Source: Flavobacteriaceae bacterium (lineage in GTDB: Bacteria; Bacteroidota; Bacteroidia; Flavobacteriales; Flavobacteriaceae). Taken from it: a stretch of 64,000 nucleotides of DNA. The position numbers were made by a program, and so were the translations under genes. Positions 26,086 to 34,001 of this stretch are shown here, piece by piece; positions within the stretch are counted from its first letter, which is position 1; each line of letters starts with the position of its first letter. The notes under the pieces are model-generated. The model made no database searches and was not told the origin of the DNA. It was given only the letters and a program-made list of their open reading frames with translations. The DNA is taken from assembly GCA_014075215.1 (NCBI GenBank), contig CP046177.1, forward strand, positions 124,001 to 188,000, in the 5' to 3' direction.

Positions 26086-26688
26086 TTATTGCTTTACAAA
26101 CTCATAATTACCATCCGGTATGTCAATTCTATCATTTTCATTGTCTGCCAGTATGGAATAATCATAGATGCAAACCTCCAGTTTTTCAGTACCATTTTCA
26201 TTGACATAGCGTAAAATAACTCGCCCTTCTATTTGGTGATTACCGGGACTTTCGATCGTCAGTTCGATTTTTATTTCAGAACTATGACTATTATCAATAC
26301 AACTTTTCGGTAGAAAATGAACAAAAACTCCTCCGCTTATTCTATGGTCATAACCTGAAATGCTTGGATTGTCAAAATCAGCTAAAGTGTTTACTTTTTC
26401 AACTCCATTCTCAATATATTGATATTCTCCTACTAGTAAATCTTCATAATTCGCCTCATTAGATATTCTATAATGTTCCTCTTTTTTTAGTTTAAATATA
26501 ATTGAAGTATTCCCATTTTGATACTTCCATACTCCTTCAAATTTGCCAAATTCATTATTAACATCTTTTTCGTAACAATTAGAATCATAAGGCGAACATG
26601 GACCATCACCGTCTAATGATTTAATGATAGATTGTGCTTTACAGGAAAATAAGCTTATTAGCGCTATTATTGTTATTATATGTTTCAT
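26086..26688 (-). CDS. Lipoprotein of the DUF6705-like type
   Basis: The 200 residues start MKHIITIIALISLFSCKAQ, a lipoprotein signal with SCK at the cleavage site. The body has GVWKYQNGNTSIIFKL, EEHYRISNE and VGEYQYIENG, a beta-rich pattern seen in flavobacterial DUF6705-like proteins; this family name is a recollection and not certain. It lies 15 bases after the JAB-like cassette (26704-27658) in the same direction, so it could be that cassette's immunity partner or an unrelated cargo gene. The reading frame is intact. Confidence 0.5.
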   Translation of the reverse strand: MKHIITIIALISLFSCKAQSIIKSLDGDGPCSPYDSNCYEKDVNNEFGKFEGVWKYQNGNTSIIFKLKKEEHYRISNEANYEDLLVGEYQYIENGVEKVNTLADFDNPSISGYDHRISGGVFVHFLPKSCIDNSHSSEIKIELTIESPGNHQIEGRVILRYVNENGTEKLEVCIYDYSILADNENDRIDIPDGNYEFVKQ

Positions 26689-26703
26689 TTTGTTATGGTT
26701 TTT

Positions 26704-27658
26704 TTAATTACAGGGTTCTTGTTCCAGTGTTTCTTTATTTATTTTTTGCCAATGATCTACAAGACCCAAATCGTTGAAATTGGCTTCATACAACGAAATA
26801 TTCAAATTATATTTTTCCAAATGCTTGAATAAATGTCGTTGCTGCTTAAAAATATCGGTTTCATCCGTATAGGTCTGATAGCTATAATCACTTTCATAAG
26901 CATTTTTTAATTTTTTATTAAATCGTTGTTGTTTTTTCTTATTGCTGATAATATCCTGCAAAATTTGTATACTTTGCATATCGTCAAAACGTATGGCATA
27001 AGTTTTATCAGTATCATTATTATCAACCACCAAAATATGAGTTATTTCCAGAGGCAATACGGTACTATTAGCATTACTCTGCACCCTGTTTACAATTTGC
27101 GCCATTTAAGGATATCAGGTGCAGAAAACATTTTATAGGCAACATCGTTTGAGTGGGTGTGTGCAATGGCGGCAGTATAAGGATGTACCACTATGTTAAT
27201 ATGATTAGTACCATTGTTGTCTCCCGGAATTAAACTTGGCACATAAGCCCCTGTGTTTGGGTTTTTATTAATTCTCAACCCTTTTTCAAAATTACCGCTA
27301 ACCATTCTTAACTGATTGAGTCTGGTTTTTATCAAGGGTGTGTTCGATAAGGCGTTTAGTTGTGCACAGTCTGTGTTACATGCTTCTATAGTTCCACCTT
27401 CTTGTACACAGTTACAAACTTCATCACTATACCCGTTTAGCAGGCAAGTTTCATAATAGTCAATTTGGCAATCCCCATTCAAATCTCCTTCCGGCCTGGG
27501 ATCACATGGCGTTTCACTGTGCATGATACCCACAGGAGCCGTAAGCGTTGTATCTCCATTACCACCGGAGCTTCCTCCTCCGCCACCTCCAATAAGCTGA
27601 TCTCCTCCTGAGCCATCATCTCCTCCCACCGGGTCTCCCACAGGGCTGTCCGGAACAC
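26704..27658 (-). pseudogene. Displaced linker plus JAB-like C-terminal domain (silent cassette), frameshifted
   Basis: It opens without its own start in GVPDSPVGDPVGG-type sequence, then a Gly-rich linker and APVGIMHSETPCDPRPEG, almost identical to the middle of the protein at 28289-29944. After that the C-terminus differs: CVQEGGTIEACNTDC, then HPYTAAIAHTHSND and FSAPDILK, which fits a JAB/MPN-like metal site (HxH followed by S and D). At about 27105 the frame breaks (DILKWRKL then stop). Restoring one base gives DILKMAQIVNRVQS and the rest down to 26704. With no N-terminal part it cannot be secreted alone and looks like a spare C-terminal module. Confidence 0.7.
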
Positions 27659-27660
27659 TG

Positions 27661-28329
27661 TCAAGATATTAATAACCTTTTATTACATTTTATCTCCCAA
27701 CCCCCCCCTTTTTTCTCTAAATAGAAAAGTATAGAAAAGCTATCTAACCTCTCATAACTAACATTAACAATTAAAATAGCCTCAGTAAAATTATCATTAA
27801 ATATAATCCTCGAAAAACCTATTAAAAAATAAATATCATATAACCTTTTTCGTAAATTTTCTTTTTTGAAAAAATACACTAAAGAATCTTTTTTAGAAAA
27901 AGAAATCTTATCAATATCAATTCTCTTTTCTTTATTTATAGATAGTCTTTTTTTTGTCAATATTTTATTTATTTTACAATTATTAATGAAAAGAGAGTTA
28001 TTTTTAGGGATAACAAACATATTTTCCTCAAATGCTATTATCTTTTTTTTGGTGTATTGTTCATAAAAATATTTGTATTTATTTAAACTATCTCTTGTAG
28101 TATATGTATAACTACTTTTATCAGGTGATGGTGGAAAAACAGGATGCAAAAGAGACTGTTTTTTTATTTCCTTTGTAATATAGTTAATTATCTGATAGGT
28201 ATTTTTATCTTCTTTTTTATCAACCTTCTTAATATTACAAGAAACAAATAAATAAAGGCTTAAGAATACCCAAATCGTTTTTAAAAAATTAATTTTCACA
28301 ATCATTACTTTGTACATTAGTGTTATCAT
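27661..28329 (-). CDS. Lipoprotein, immunity-like paralogue B
   Basis: A 222-residue protein; the likely start is one of the in-frame Met codons at the N-terminus (MITLMYKVMIVKINFL). A hydrophobic segment then runs to LYLFVSC, a lipobox. It is Lys-rich (KKVDKKEDKN, ILTKKRLSINKEK) and shares its C-terminal third with the lipoprotein at 25347-26012. It overlaps the 3' end of the HExxH protein gene by 41 bases, the tight coupling usual for toxin-immunity pairs. The function is inferred from this arrangement. The sequence is strongly AT-rich. Confidence 0.6.
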   Translation of the reverse strand: MITLMYKVMIVKINFLKTIWVFLSLYLFVSCNIKKVDKKEDKNTYQIINYITKEIKKQSLLHPVFPPSPDKSSYTYTTRDSLNKYKYFYEQYTKKKIIAFEENMFVIPKNNSLFINNCKINKILTKKRLSINKEKRIDIDKISFSKKDSLVYFFKKENLRKRLYDIYFLIGFSRIIFNDNFTEAILIVNVSYERLDSFSILFYLEKKGGGWEIKCNKRLLIS

Positions 28330-29944
28330 TTACTGTTTTTTGATTTTGATAATATTCCGTGCTCGTACTTTTATCTAAATCTACCCAATTACCATTGTCC
28401 CAATATCCGTCATAACCATATTTTCTTAGACCGTCCCAACCATAGCCCATATAATACTCCAAAGGATAACTATTATTATCTAAACGTCTTATTGCTTCTG
28501 CGATTGGCCTAGCATAGTTGTCTGCCATATGCTGATGTTGTGCTAAAGCATCAACATACCGTGGGTCTACACTCTTTTTTGCTTCAAAATAATAGAATAA
28601 TAGATTTTCTCTCTCGTTAGGATCTAAGCCTTGAGTATATTCATCTATATATTTAAATAACTCTGCATGTATCCCTTCATGCAATATAATTGAGGCAAAT
28701 TCTAAAGGTAAGCTATTAACTGTAGTCTCAAAAATTATAGAAATATTACCATTAGATATATCACCTGCACCTGTACAAGCAATATCTGTATTACTACAAT
28801 TTCCATATTTCAAAATTAAATTGTATGTATCACTATCTTCAAATTTTTTAATAGTTCTTTTAAATAAATCTAAGTTTTTTAATTTATTGTATATGCATTT
28901 TTCTTCACCGGTTAATTCATTGATGATTTTCTCCTCAAAATCCACTTCTCCATCATCAATTCCATCACCATCTAAAGCATCAATAGCCAATTCTATAAAA
29001 TTTTGCGTTTGTTCATTACAACCATTTGTATTTATAAAATCTTTTATTTGGTTTAATATATTAATACTTAAACCTCTTACGCCTATATCTATCAAACAAA
29101 CTTCATAAAACTCCAACATACAATCCCCATTCAAATCTCCTTCCGGTCTGGGATCACATGGCATTTCACTGTGCATGATACCCACAGGAGCCGTAAGCGT
29201 CGTATCTCCATCACCACCGGAGTTTCCTCCGCCACCTCCAATAAGCTGATCTCCATTGGAACCGTCACCTCCTCCCAATGGGTCTCCCACAGGAGGGTCC
29301 GGAACACCGTAGTTCTCACAATGTGAAAAATCTATATACAACAGCGGACTACCGCTACAGTAGGTAACTCCGTCGTTTTGCAAAACCGGCCAGTGTCCGT
29401 CTGCATTACCTCCCCTATCACACTGTTCATATACCAAAATACCGTCACAAGGACCGCTACCCGTACCACCACCGTCATTCGGAAAAACCCAATCAAAAGC
29501 ATCTCTGGAAGACAGGTTGAGGCCTTCCAGGCTTAGGTATTCTTCGGAAATCACATACGAAGTAGCTTTTTCATACAATGTTTCGGAATCGGTAAGGTCA
29601 GTGAACTCATAGGAAACCAAAAAATAGGTAAACACACCGTTGTGTTTTTTTACCAAAAAGTTTTCAAAGTCAGAAGTTTCCAAAAAATGGCTCTGTGTCC
29701 GGAATGTCCAGGTGATGACATCGTCTATGACAATTCTGTTAATCTCATCAGTAAAGATGGTAAGACCTTCTACCACCTCAGTAGCACTTCTGCTGTAGAT
29801 GCTTTGTAGCGAGTGCTTAGAAAATCGTCTTTCAATCAGAGGTAAAGAGGATTTTATTTCCTTGTCTGCAAGTAGTTCCTGATAGGATATTTTGGTTAAG
29901 GAATACTTGAGTTGGTTAGAAGTAACGGTGTTTTGAGGGTTCAT
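28289..29944 (-). CDS. Secreted toxin-like protein with a C-terminal HExxH domain
   Basis: A 551-residue frame from ATG 29944. Order: an N-terminal domain of unknown family (residues 1-155, ISYQELLADKEIKSSLPLIE at 20-39); a Cys-containing linker with CDGILVYEQCDRGG and a Gly-rich stretch near 215-240; the conserved APVGIMHSEMPCDPRPEG near 250; then a variable C-terminal domain with ASIILHEGIHAELFKYIDEY near 415-434 holding an HExxH zinc motif. Upstream, in the same frame, a lipoprotein signal (30034 to 29954, FGLSLLLWNC) is cut off by a single TGA at 29954-29956. The linker is repeated downstream with another C-terminus, as in polymorphic toxins. An ordinary metalloprotease is the alternative. 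Confidence 0.65.
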   Translation of the reverse strand: MNPQNTVTSNQLKYSLTKISYQELLADKEIKSSLPLIERRFSKHSLQSIYSRSATEVVEGLTIFTDEINRIVIDDVITWTFRTQSHFLETSDFENFLVKKHNGVFTYFLVSYEFTDLTDSETLYEKATSYVISEEYLSLEGLNLSSRDAFDWVFPNDGGGTGSGPCDGILVYEQCDRGGNADGHWPVLQNDGVTYCSGSPLLYIDFSHCENYGVPDPPVGDPLGGGDGSNGDQLIGGGGGNSGGDGDTTLTAPVGIMHSEMPCDPRPEGDLNGDCMLEFYEVCLIDIGVRGLSINILNQIKDFINTNGCNEQTQNFIELAIDALDGDGIDDGEVDFEEKIINELTGEEKCIYNKLKNLDLFKRTIKKFEDSDTYNLILKYGNCSNTDIACTGAGDISNGNISIIFETTVNSLPLEFASIILHEGIHAELFKYIDEYTQGLDPNERENLLFYYFEAKKSVDPRYVDALAQHQHMADNYARPIAEAIRRLDNNSYPLEYYMGYGWDGLRKYGYDGYWDNGNWVDLDKSTSTEYYQNQKTVNDNTNVQSNDCEN

Positions 29945-30034
29945 AAAGTCTTCTCATATACAGTTCCATAAGAGCAAAGATAGGCCAAAGACCAAGACCC
30001 CAATTTTGATGAATGAAGTTTTTTTCATTTTCAT
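29942..30034 (-). other. Lipoprotein signal peptide separated from its gene by TGA
   Basis: ATG at 30034 gives MKMKKTSFIKIGVLVFGLSL, then LLWNCI and TGA (29954-29956), followed in the same frame by EDF and the Met of the toxin-like protein. Charged N-region, hydrophobic core and Cys are all in place. One base change (for example CGA) would give a single exported lipoprotein of 581 residues. As it stands the body would lack a signal unless the stop is read through. Confidence 0.7.
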
Positions 30035-30260
30035 GATTTGATGTTTAACATTGAAAATTTGTTTTTGTATTCAAGCTAATTGCAATTTTTATGAGGGGTA
30101 GTAAAGAATGCTCATAACAACTGAATTTTGAATAGAACAAACCTATGATATAGAAAAACACGTGTCAATCCCTGAAAACAGTGATTTCAAAATTTCACTG
30201 TTTTCAGCGATAGGGTATTTTTGGAAAAAGGATGAAAGTAATGTCGGAGAAAAAAGAAGG

Positions 30261-30512
30261 CTACTTCTTAAACTTCGAGTATTTCGTTTTAAATTTATCA
30301 ATACGCCCTGCCGTATCAACTAATTTGGATTTACCCGTATAGAACGGATGCGACGTTCTGGAAATTTCTAATTTTACCAAAGGATACTCAACACCTTCAA
30401 CATCTAACGTCTCTTTTGTATTGGCAGTAGAACGCGTTAAAAAAACATCTCCGTTAGACATATCTTTGAACGCTACCATTCTGTAATTTTCCGGATGAAT
30501 TCCTTTTTTCAT
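30261..30512 (-). CDS. rpmE2: 50S ribosomal protein L31, type B
   Basis: The 83 residues open MKKGIHPENYRMVAFKDMSN and contain STANTKETLDVEGVEYPL and ISRTSHPFYTGK, the long (type B) form of L31 without the zinc-binding cysteines of the short form. It is a component of the large ribosomal subunit. It is transcribed alone from the promoter at 30620-30649. The 230 bases downstream hold no gene apart from the split signal peptide at 30034. Confidence 0.97.
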   Translation of the reverse strand: MKKGIHPENYRMVAFKDMSNGDVFLTRSTANTKETLDVEGVEYPLVKLEISRTSHPFYTGKSKLVDTAGRIDKFKTKYSKFKK

Positions 30513-30619
30513 TTTGTGTATCTTTTTAAATACGTTAATTAAAATTCACAGTAAGAGTAAAGTTGGTAAGATTTTACTCCGATAAAACGCTCAACATCAA
30601 TTTTTAACTATTGAGGCTG

Positions 30620-30649
30620 CAAATTTAACCCTTTTTTTCTATTTACAAA
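30620..30649 (-). promoter_or_regulatory. Bacteroidetes-type promoter of rpmE2
   Basis: On the minus strand TTTG (30649-30646) and TAAATTTG (30627-30620) are 18 bases apart, matching TTTG-N19-TAnnTTTG within one base. The start codon of rpmE2 is 108 bases downstream, leaving a leader of about 100 bases. Confidence 0.7.
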
Positions 30650-30686
30650 CAAATAAATTATTTTATTTGTATAAAATAAACTCATC

Positions 30687-31727
30687 ATGAATGTAAAGAA
30701 ATACAGTATCTTTCTTTTACTGACTATCGCATTATTTTCTTCTTGTGAAAAGCCGTATCAATTCCGTATGAATGCTCCAAAATCTATCAAATTAAATGAT
30801 TCTTTTACGGTAATGTTAAATGAAAAAACCAACCGGCCTGTAGATTCGGTACAATTTTTTGTTAATGGTTTCCGGTATCCCAATAGTACAAAAAATAGCT
30901 GTACACTTAATTCCGTAAAAACCGGACTGGGAAAGCATGCTATTAAAGCATTGGTTTTTTACCCGGGAAAAGTAAAGAAAATAAATAGTTCCATAGAAGT
31001 ACTTTCGGATATTGTGCCCGTAGTATATACATACAAGGTCATAAATACATATCCTCATGACAGCACCGCTTATACTCAGGGATTAGAATATCACAAAGGT
31101 TTTTTATATGAAAGTACCGGTCAAAAAGGACAGTCATCCATTAGAAAAGTTGATCTAAAAACCGGAAAAGTACTCCAAAAAGCAGCTATTGACGACGATT
31201 ATTTTGGTGAGGGAATTACCATTTTTAACAATAAAATTCACTTTTTAACCTGGAAAGCAAAAAAAGGATTTGTATACAATTTGGATACGTTTCAACCGGA
31301 AAAAGAGTTTAGCTATAACAAAAGTCCTGAAGGATGGGGTTTTACTCATAACAATACGGAACTTATCAAATCAGACGGGACACATAAAATCTGGTTTCTA
31401 GACCCGGAAACACATCAGGAGAAAAGAGCTATCCGGGTGTATCATCATAAAGCAAAAGTAAAAGACCTGAATGAATTGGAGTTTATTAATGGAGTTATTT
31501 ATGCCAACTACTGGAAAAAACCAACCATTGCCATTATAGATCCTGAAACCGGAGCCGTAAAAGGGTTGGCAAATTTGGCAGGTTTACAAAAAGAGGTTCA
31601 AAAAACTCAAAAGCTGCAAACAGATGACGTGTTAAACGGCATTGCTTTTGACGCTAAAAATAACAGACTCTTCGTAACCGGAAAAAACTGGGCAAAATTA
31701 TTTGAAATTGAACTGATAAAAAAGTAA
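30687..31727 (+). CDS. Glutaminyl-peptide cyclotransferase (Q-cyclase), lipoprotein
   Basis: The 346 residues carry a lipoprotein signal (IFLLLTIALFSSC) and an Ig-like N-terminal region to about residue 110. The beta-propeller glutamine cyclotransferase domain follows: NTYPHDSTAYTQGLEYHKG, FLYESTGQKGQSSIRKVD, FGEGITIFNNKIHFLTWK, EGWGFTHNN and LNGIAFD. It converts N-terminal Gln to pyroglutamate with loss of ammonia, protecting secreted peptides. The next lipoprotein gene begins 44 bases later on the same strand. Confidence 0.92.
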   Translation: MNVKKYSIFLLLTIALFSSCEKPYQFRMNAPKSIKLNDSFTVMLNEKTNRPVDSVQFFVNGFRYPNSTKNSCTLNSVKTGLGKHAIKALVFYPGKVKKINSSIEVLSDIVPVVYTYKVINTYPHDSTAYTQGLEYHKGFLYESTGQKGQSSIRKVDLKTGKVLQKAAIDDDYFGEGITIFNNKIHFLTWKAKKGFVYNLDTFQPEKEFSYNKSPEGWGFTHNNTELIKSDGTHKIWFLDPETHQEKRAIRVYHHKAKVKDLNELEFINGVIYANYWKKPTIAIIDPETGAVKGLANLAGLQKEVQKTQKLQTDDVLNGIAFDAKNNRLFVTGKNWAKLFEIELIKK

Positions 31728-31771
31728 TAATCGGGTGAATTAAAAGTTATATTTTTAGCTATATTTAATAT

Positions 31772-33286
31772 ATGAGAATCCTGTTAGCTGCACTTATTGT
31801 CTTAGGTATTATTTCTATAGGTTCCTGTAGAAAAGATTTTAGCACTGTTCCCAGTTCGGGAAATCTTACTTTTTCCAAGGATACGGTGTATCTGGATACT
31901 ATTTTTACAAATATCGGCTCTGCAACTTATAATTTAAAAGTATATAACAGAAGTGGTAATGATATTACCATTCCCGGCATTCGACTGGAAAACGGAACAA
32001 ATTCCAAATACCGATTAAATGTAGATGGCATTCCGGGAAAATCTTTTCAGGATATCGCTGTTCTTGCCAGAGACAGCATTTATATTTTTGTAGAAACTAC
32101 CATTGATATTACGACTATTTCCAACCCGTTATATACCGATAGGATTTTGTTTGATATTGGGTCGAATGAGCAAGATGTAGATCTGGTAACGTTAGTACAG
32201 GATGCTACTTTTATTTACCCGGGAAGAGATCCTGTTTCCATGGAAATCGATGTACTGACTTTAGACGGGCAGCCGACAACCATTCAAGGCCGGTTTTTAG
32301 CAGATAATGAACTTAACTTTACAAATACCAAGCCCTATGTACTATACGGATATGCAGCTGTAGCCGAAGATAAAACACTAACCATTGATGCCGGGGCAAA
32401 GATTCACTTCCACGATAACTCCGGTTTGATTATAGATCGTAAAGCAAGCTTAAAAGTGAACGGAACCTTATCGGACAAAGTTATTTTTGAAGGGGATCGC
32501 CTGGAGCACTCGTTCAGTAATATACCTGGCCAATGGGGGGTAATATGGATGCGTGCCGGCAGTATGGAAAATGAAGTCAATCATGCAGAAGTTAAAAATG
32601 GAAGTATCGGATTCTTAGTGGATTCTATCGGTACCCCTACATCTCCGACATTGACATTGACAAATACGCAAATTTATAATCACTCCAACTATGGACTCCT
32701 GGCCAGGCAAAGTAATATTTCAGGTGAAAATATAGTGATAGGGAATGCAGGGCAAGCTTCATTAGCTGCTACCATTGGCGGTACCTATAATTTTACGCAT
32801 GCTACCTTTGCAAATTACTGGAGTAATAGTGTTCGGCAATTACCAACAGTACTGGTTAATAATTTTTTTACTTTTACAGATAATAACGGTCAGGAAATTA
32901 CGGAAACAAGAGATTTGCTAGTAGCAAATTTTAATAATTGTATTATTGACGGAAATTCGAATATTGAATTTATTCTTGACAGAGTAGACGGAAGCCAATT
33001 TAATTTCGGAACATCAAATTGTATGATTAAATTTAATGATACGAACAATACTTTTTCCGACATCTCCGAATTAGATTTTTCCAGTATTACGAACTATCCG
33101 GGAGTTATTTTAAATGGAAACCCCAATTTCAGAAATACATCCATTAATGATTTTATGATAGGTCAATTGAGTGACGGTATTAATAAGGCTAACGGAGCTT
33201 TTTCATCTTTAATACCGTTAGACATTCTGGGTGTGGACAGAACTTCTGCTCCGGACATCGGAGCTTACCAGCATATTGATTTTTAA
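31772..33286 (+). CDS. Lipoprotein with a parallel beta-helix-like region
   Basis: The 504 residues start with a lipoprotein signal (LIVLGIISIGSC). An N-terminal beta domain (NLTFSKDTVYLDTIFTNIGS) resembles the DUF1573-type Ig-like fold. From about residue 195 (TLTIDAGAKIHFHDNSGLII) the repeated short strands with N/G turns (NTQIYNHSNYGLLARQ) suggest a right-handed beta-helix as in polysaccharide lyases or adhesins. The C-terminus, DILGVDRTSAPDIGAYQ, is common in choice-of-anchor surface proteins. No catalytic residues could be assigned. It is a surface or periplasmic protein of unknown role. Confidence 0.8.
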   Translation: MRILLAALIVLGIISIGSCRKDFSTVPSSGNLTFSKDTVYLDTIFTNIGSATYNLKVYNRSGNDITIPGIRLENGTNSKYRLNVDGIPGKSFQDIAVLARDSIYIFVETTIDITTISNPLYTDRILFDIGSNEQDVDLVTLVQDATFIYPGRDPVSMEIDVLTLDGQPTTIQGRFLADNELNFTNTKPYVLYGYAAVAEDKTLTIDAGAKIHFHDNSGLIIDRKASLKVNGTLSDKVIFEGDRLEHSFSNIPGQWGVIWMRAGSMENEVNHAEVKNGSIGFLVDSIGTPTSPTLTLTNTQIYNHSNYGLLARQSNISGENIVIGNAGQASLAATIGGTYNFTHATFANYWSNSVRQLPTVLVNNFFTFTDNNGQEITETRDLLVANFNNCIIDGNSNIEFILDRVDGSQFNFGTSNCMIKFNDTNNTFSDISELDFSSITNYPGVILNGNPNFRNTSINDFMIGQLSDGINKANGAFSSLIPLDILGVDRTSAPDIGAYQHIDF

Positions 33287-33349
33287 GCAACGGGGATATC
33301 TTCTTTTTTGACTGTTCTCTTTACAATTACGGTTGTCATCATCCGCTAT

Positions 33350-33460
33350 AAATTTCTTCCTTCTCGAAAATTTTAAATCCTCAAAACCAACAGGTTATTC
33401 CGGTTGAAAATTTTCTTCGGGCATTGAACTTTTTTGCCAAATCAATTCTGAAAAGGTCTC
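33350..33460. repeat. Dispersed repeat family 2, partial copy A
   Basis: The run AAATTTCTTCCTTCTCG through AACAGGTTATTCCGGTTG to AAAGGTCTC-type end matches the right two thirds of the family-2 repeats at 35496, 49380 and 54218 (reverse orientation to the copy at 35496). The left end is missing. It lies between the beta-helix lipoprotein and an IS630 remnant. Confidence 0.85.
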
Positions 33461-33711
33461 TAGTTATTATAGACAATGCAGGGTTCCATGCTTGCCAAAA
33501 CATTACAATCCCAAAAAATATAAAACTCATAAGAATACCACCATATCCACCAGAGTTAAACCCTGCTGAGAAAGTATGGCAATAGATGAAAGGTAAAGTA
33601 GCAATGAAATTATTCAAAGACGTGAAAACATTACAAGATAAAATTACAGAGATGATAAACCAATTAAGCCCAGAACTCATTAAAACTAAGCTGGTCAAGA
33701 AAAGAGGTTGA
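33461..33711 (+). pseudogene. IS630-family transposase, C-terminal remnant with an internal stop
   Basis: The frame reads LVIIDNAGFHACQNITIP, then IKLIRIPPYPPELNPAEKVWQ, a stop (TAG), and MKGKVAMKLFKDVKTLQDK to a final stop near 33709. DNAGFH and PPYPPELNPAE are the second Asp and the Glu-containing end of the IS630/Tc1 DDE domain. The N-terminal half and element ends are not present. It is joined directly to a gdhA stump. Confidence 0.85.
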
Positions 33712-33842
33712 TGAAAGATATTCATGATGCTTGTGTAGCACATGGAAAAAATGAAGACGGTTCCATAGATTACATAAAAGGTGCTAATATTGCCGGTTTT
33801 GTAAAAGTTGCAGATGCTATGTTAGCACAGGGGATTGTGTAA
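33711..33842 (+). pseudogene. gdhA: NADP-glutamate dehydrogenase, C-terminal stump
   Basis: The 43 codons MKDIHDACVAHGKNEDGS and IDYIKGANIAGFVKVADAM, ending LAQGIV and TAA, are the characteristic C-terminus of the hexameric NADP-dependent GdhA (about 450 residues). The preceding 400 residues are gone, replaced by an IS630 remnant and repeat family 2. Unless another copy exists elsewhere, the strain lost this ammonia-assimilating enzyme. Confidence 0.85.
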
Positions 33843-33880
33843 CCCACTTATGGGAGAAATGCCTTTAAATTTAATATTAA

Positions 33881-33911
33881 TTTGGTTTCTAAGAAAAAAA
33901 AACTACCTTTG
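33881..33911 (+). promoter_or_regulatory. Perfect Bacteroidetes promoter
   Basis: TTTG at 33881-33884 and TACCTTTG at 33904-33911, spaced by exactly 19 bases, match TTTG-N19-TAnnTTTG. The start codon of the FISUMP-domain gene is 90 bases downstream. Confidence 0.85.
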
Positions 33912-34001
33912 CCCGCTAGTATATTAAATTGATCTGTATACCGGAATTAATATAAATATACTTAAAGAGTATTTTTGTAATATAATAATTAATTAAAAGG
34001 G

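Noticed and set aside
33381..33743. 120-residue minus-strand frame
   Set aside because: It runs antisense to repeat family 2 and the IS630/gdhA remnants, whose plus-strand readings are clearly homologous to known proteins.
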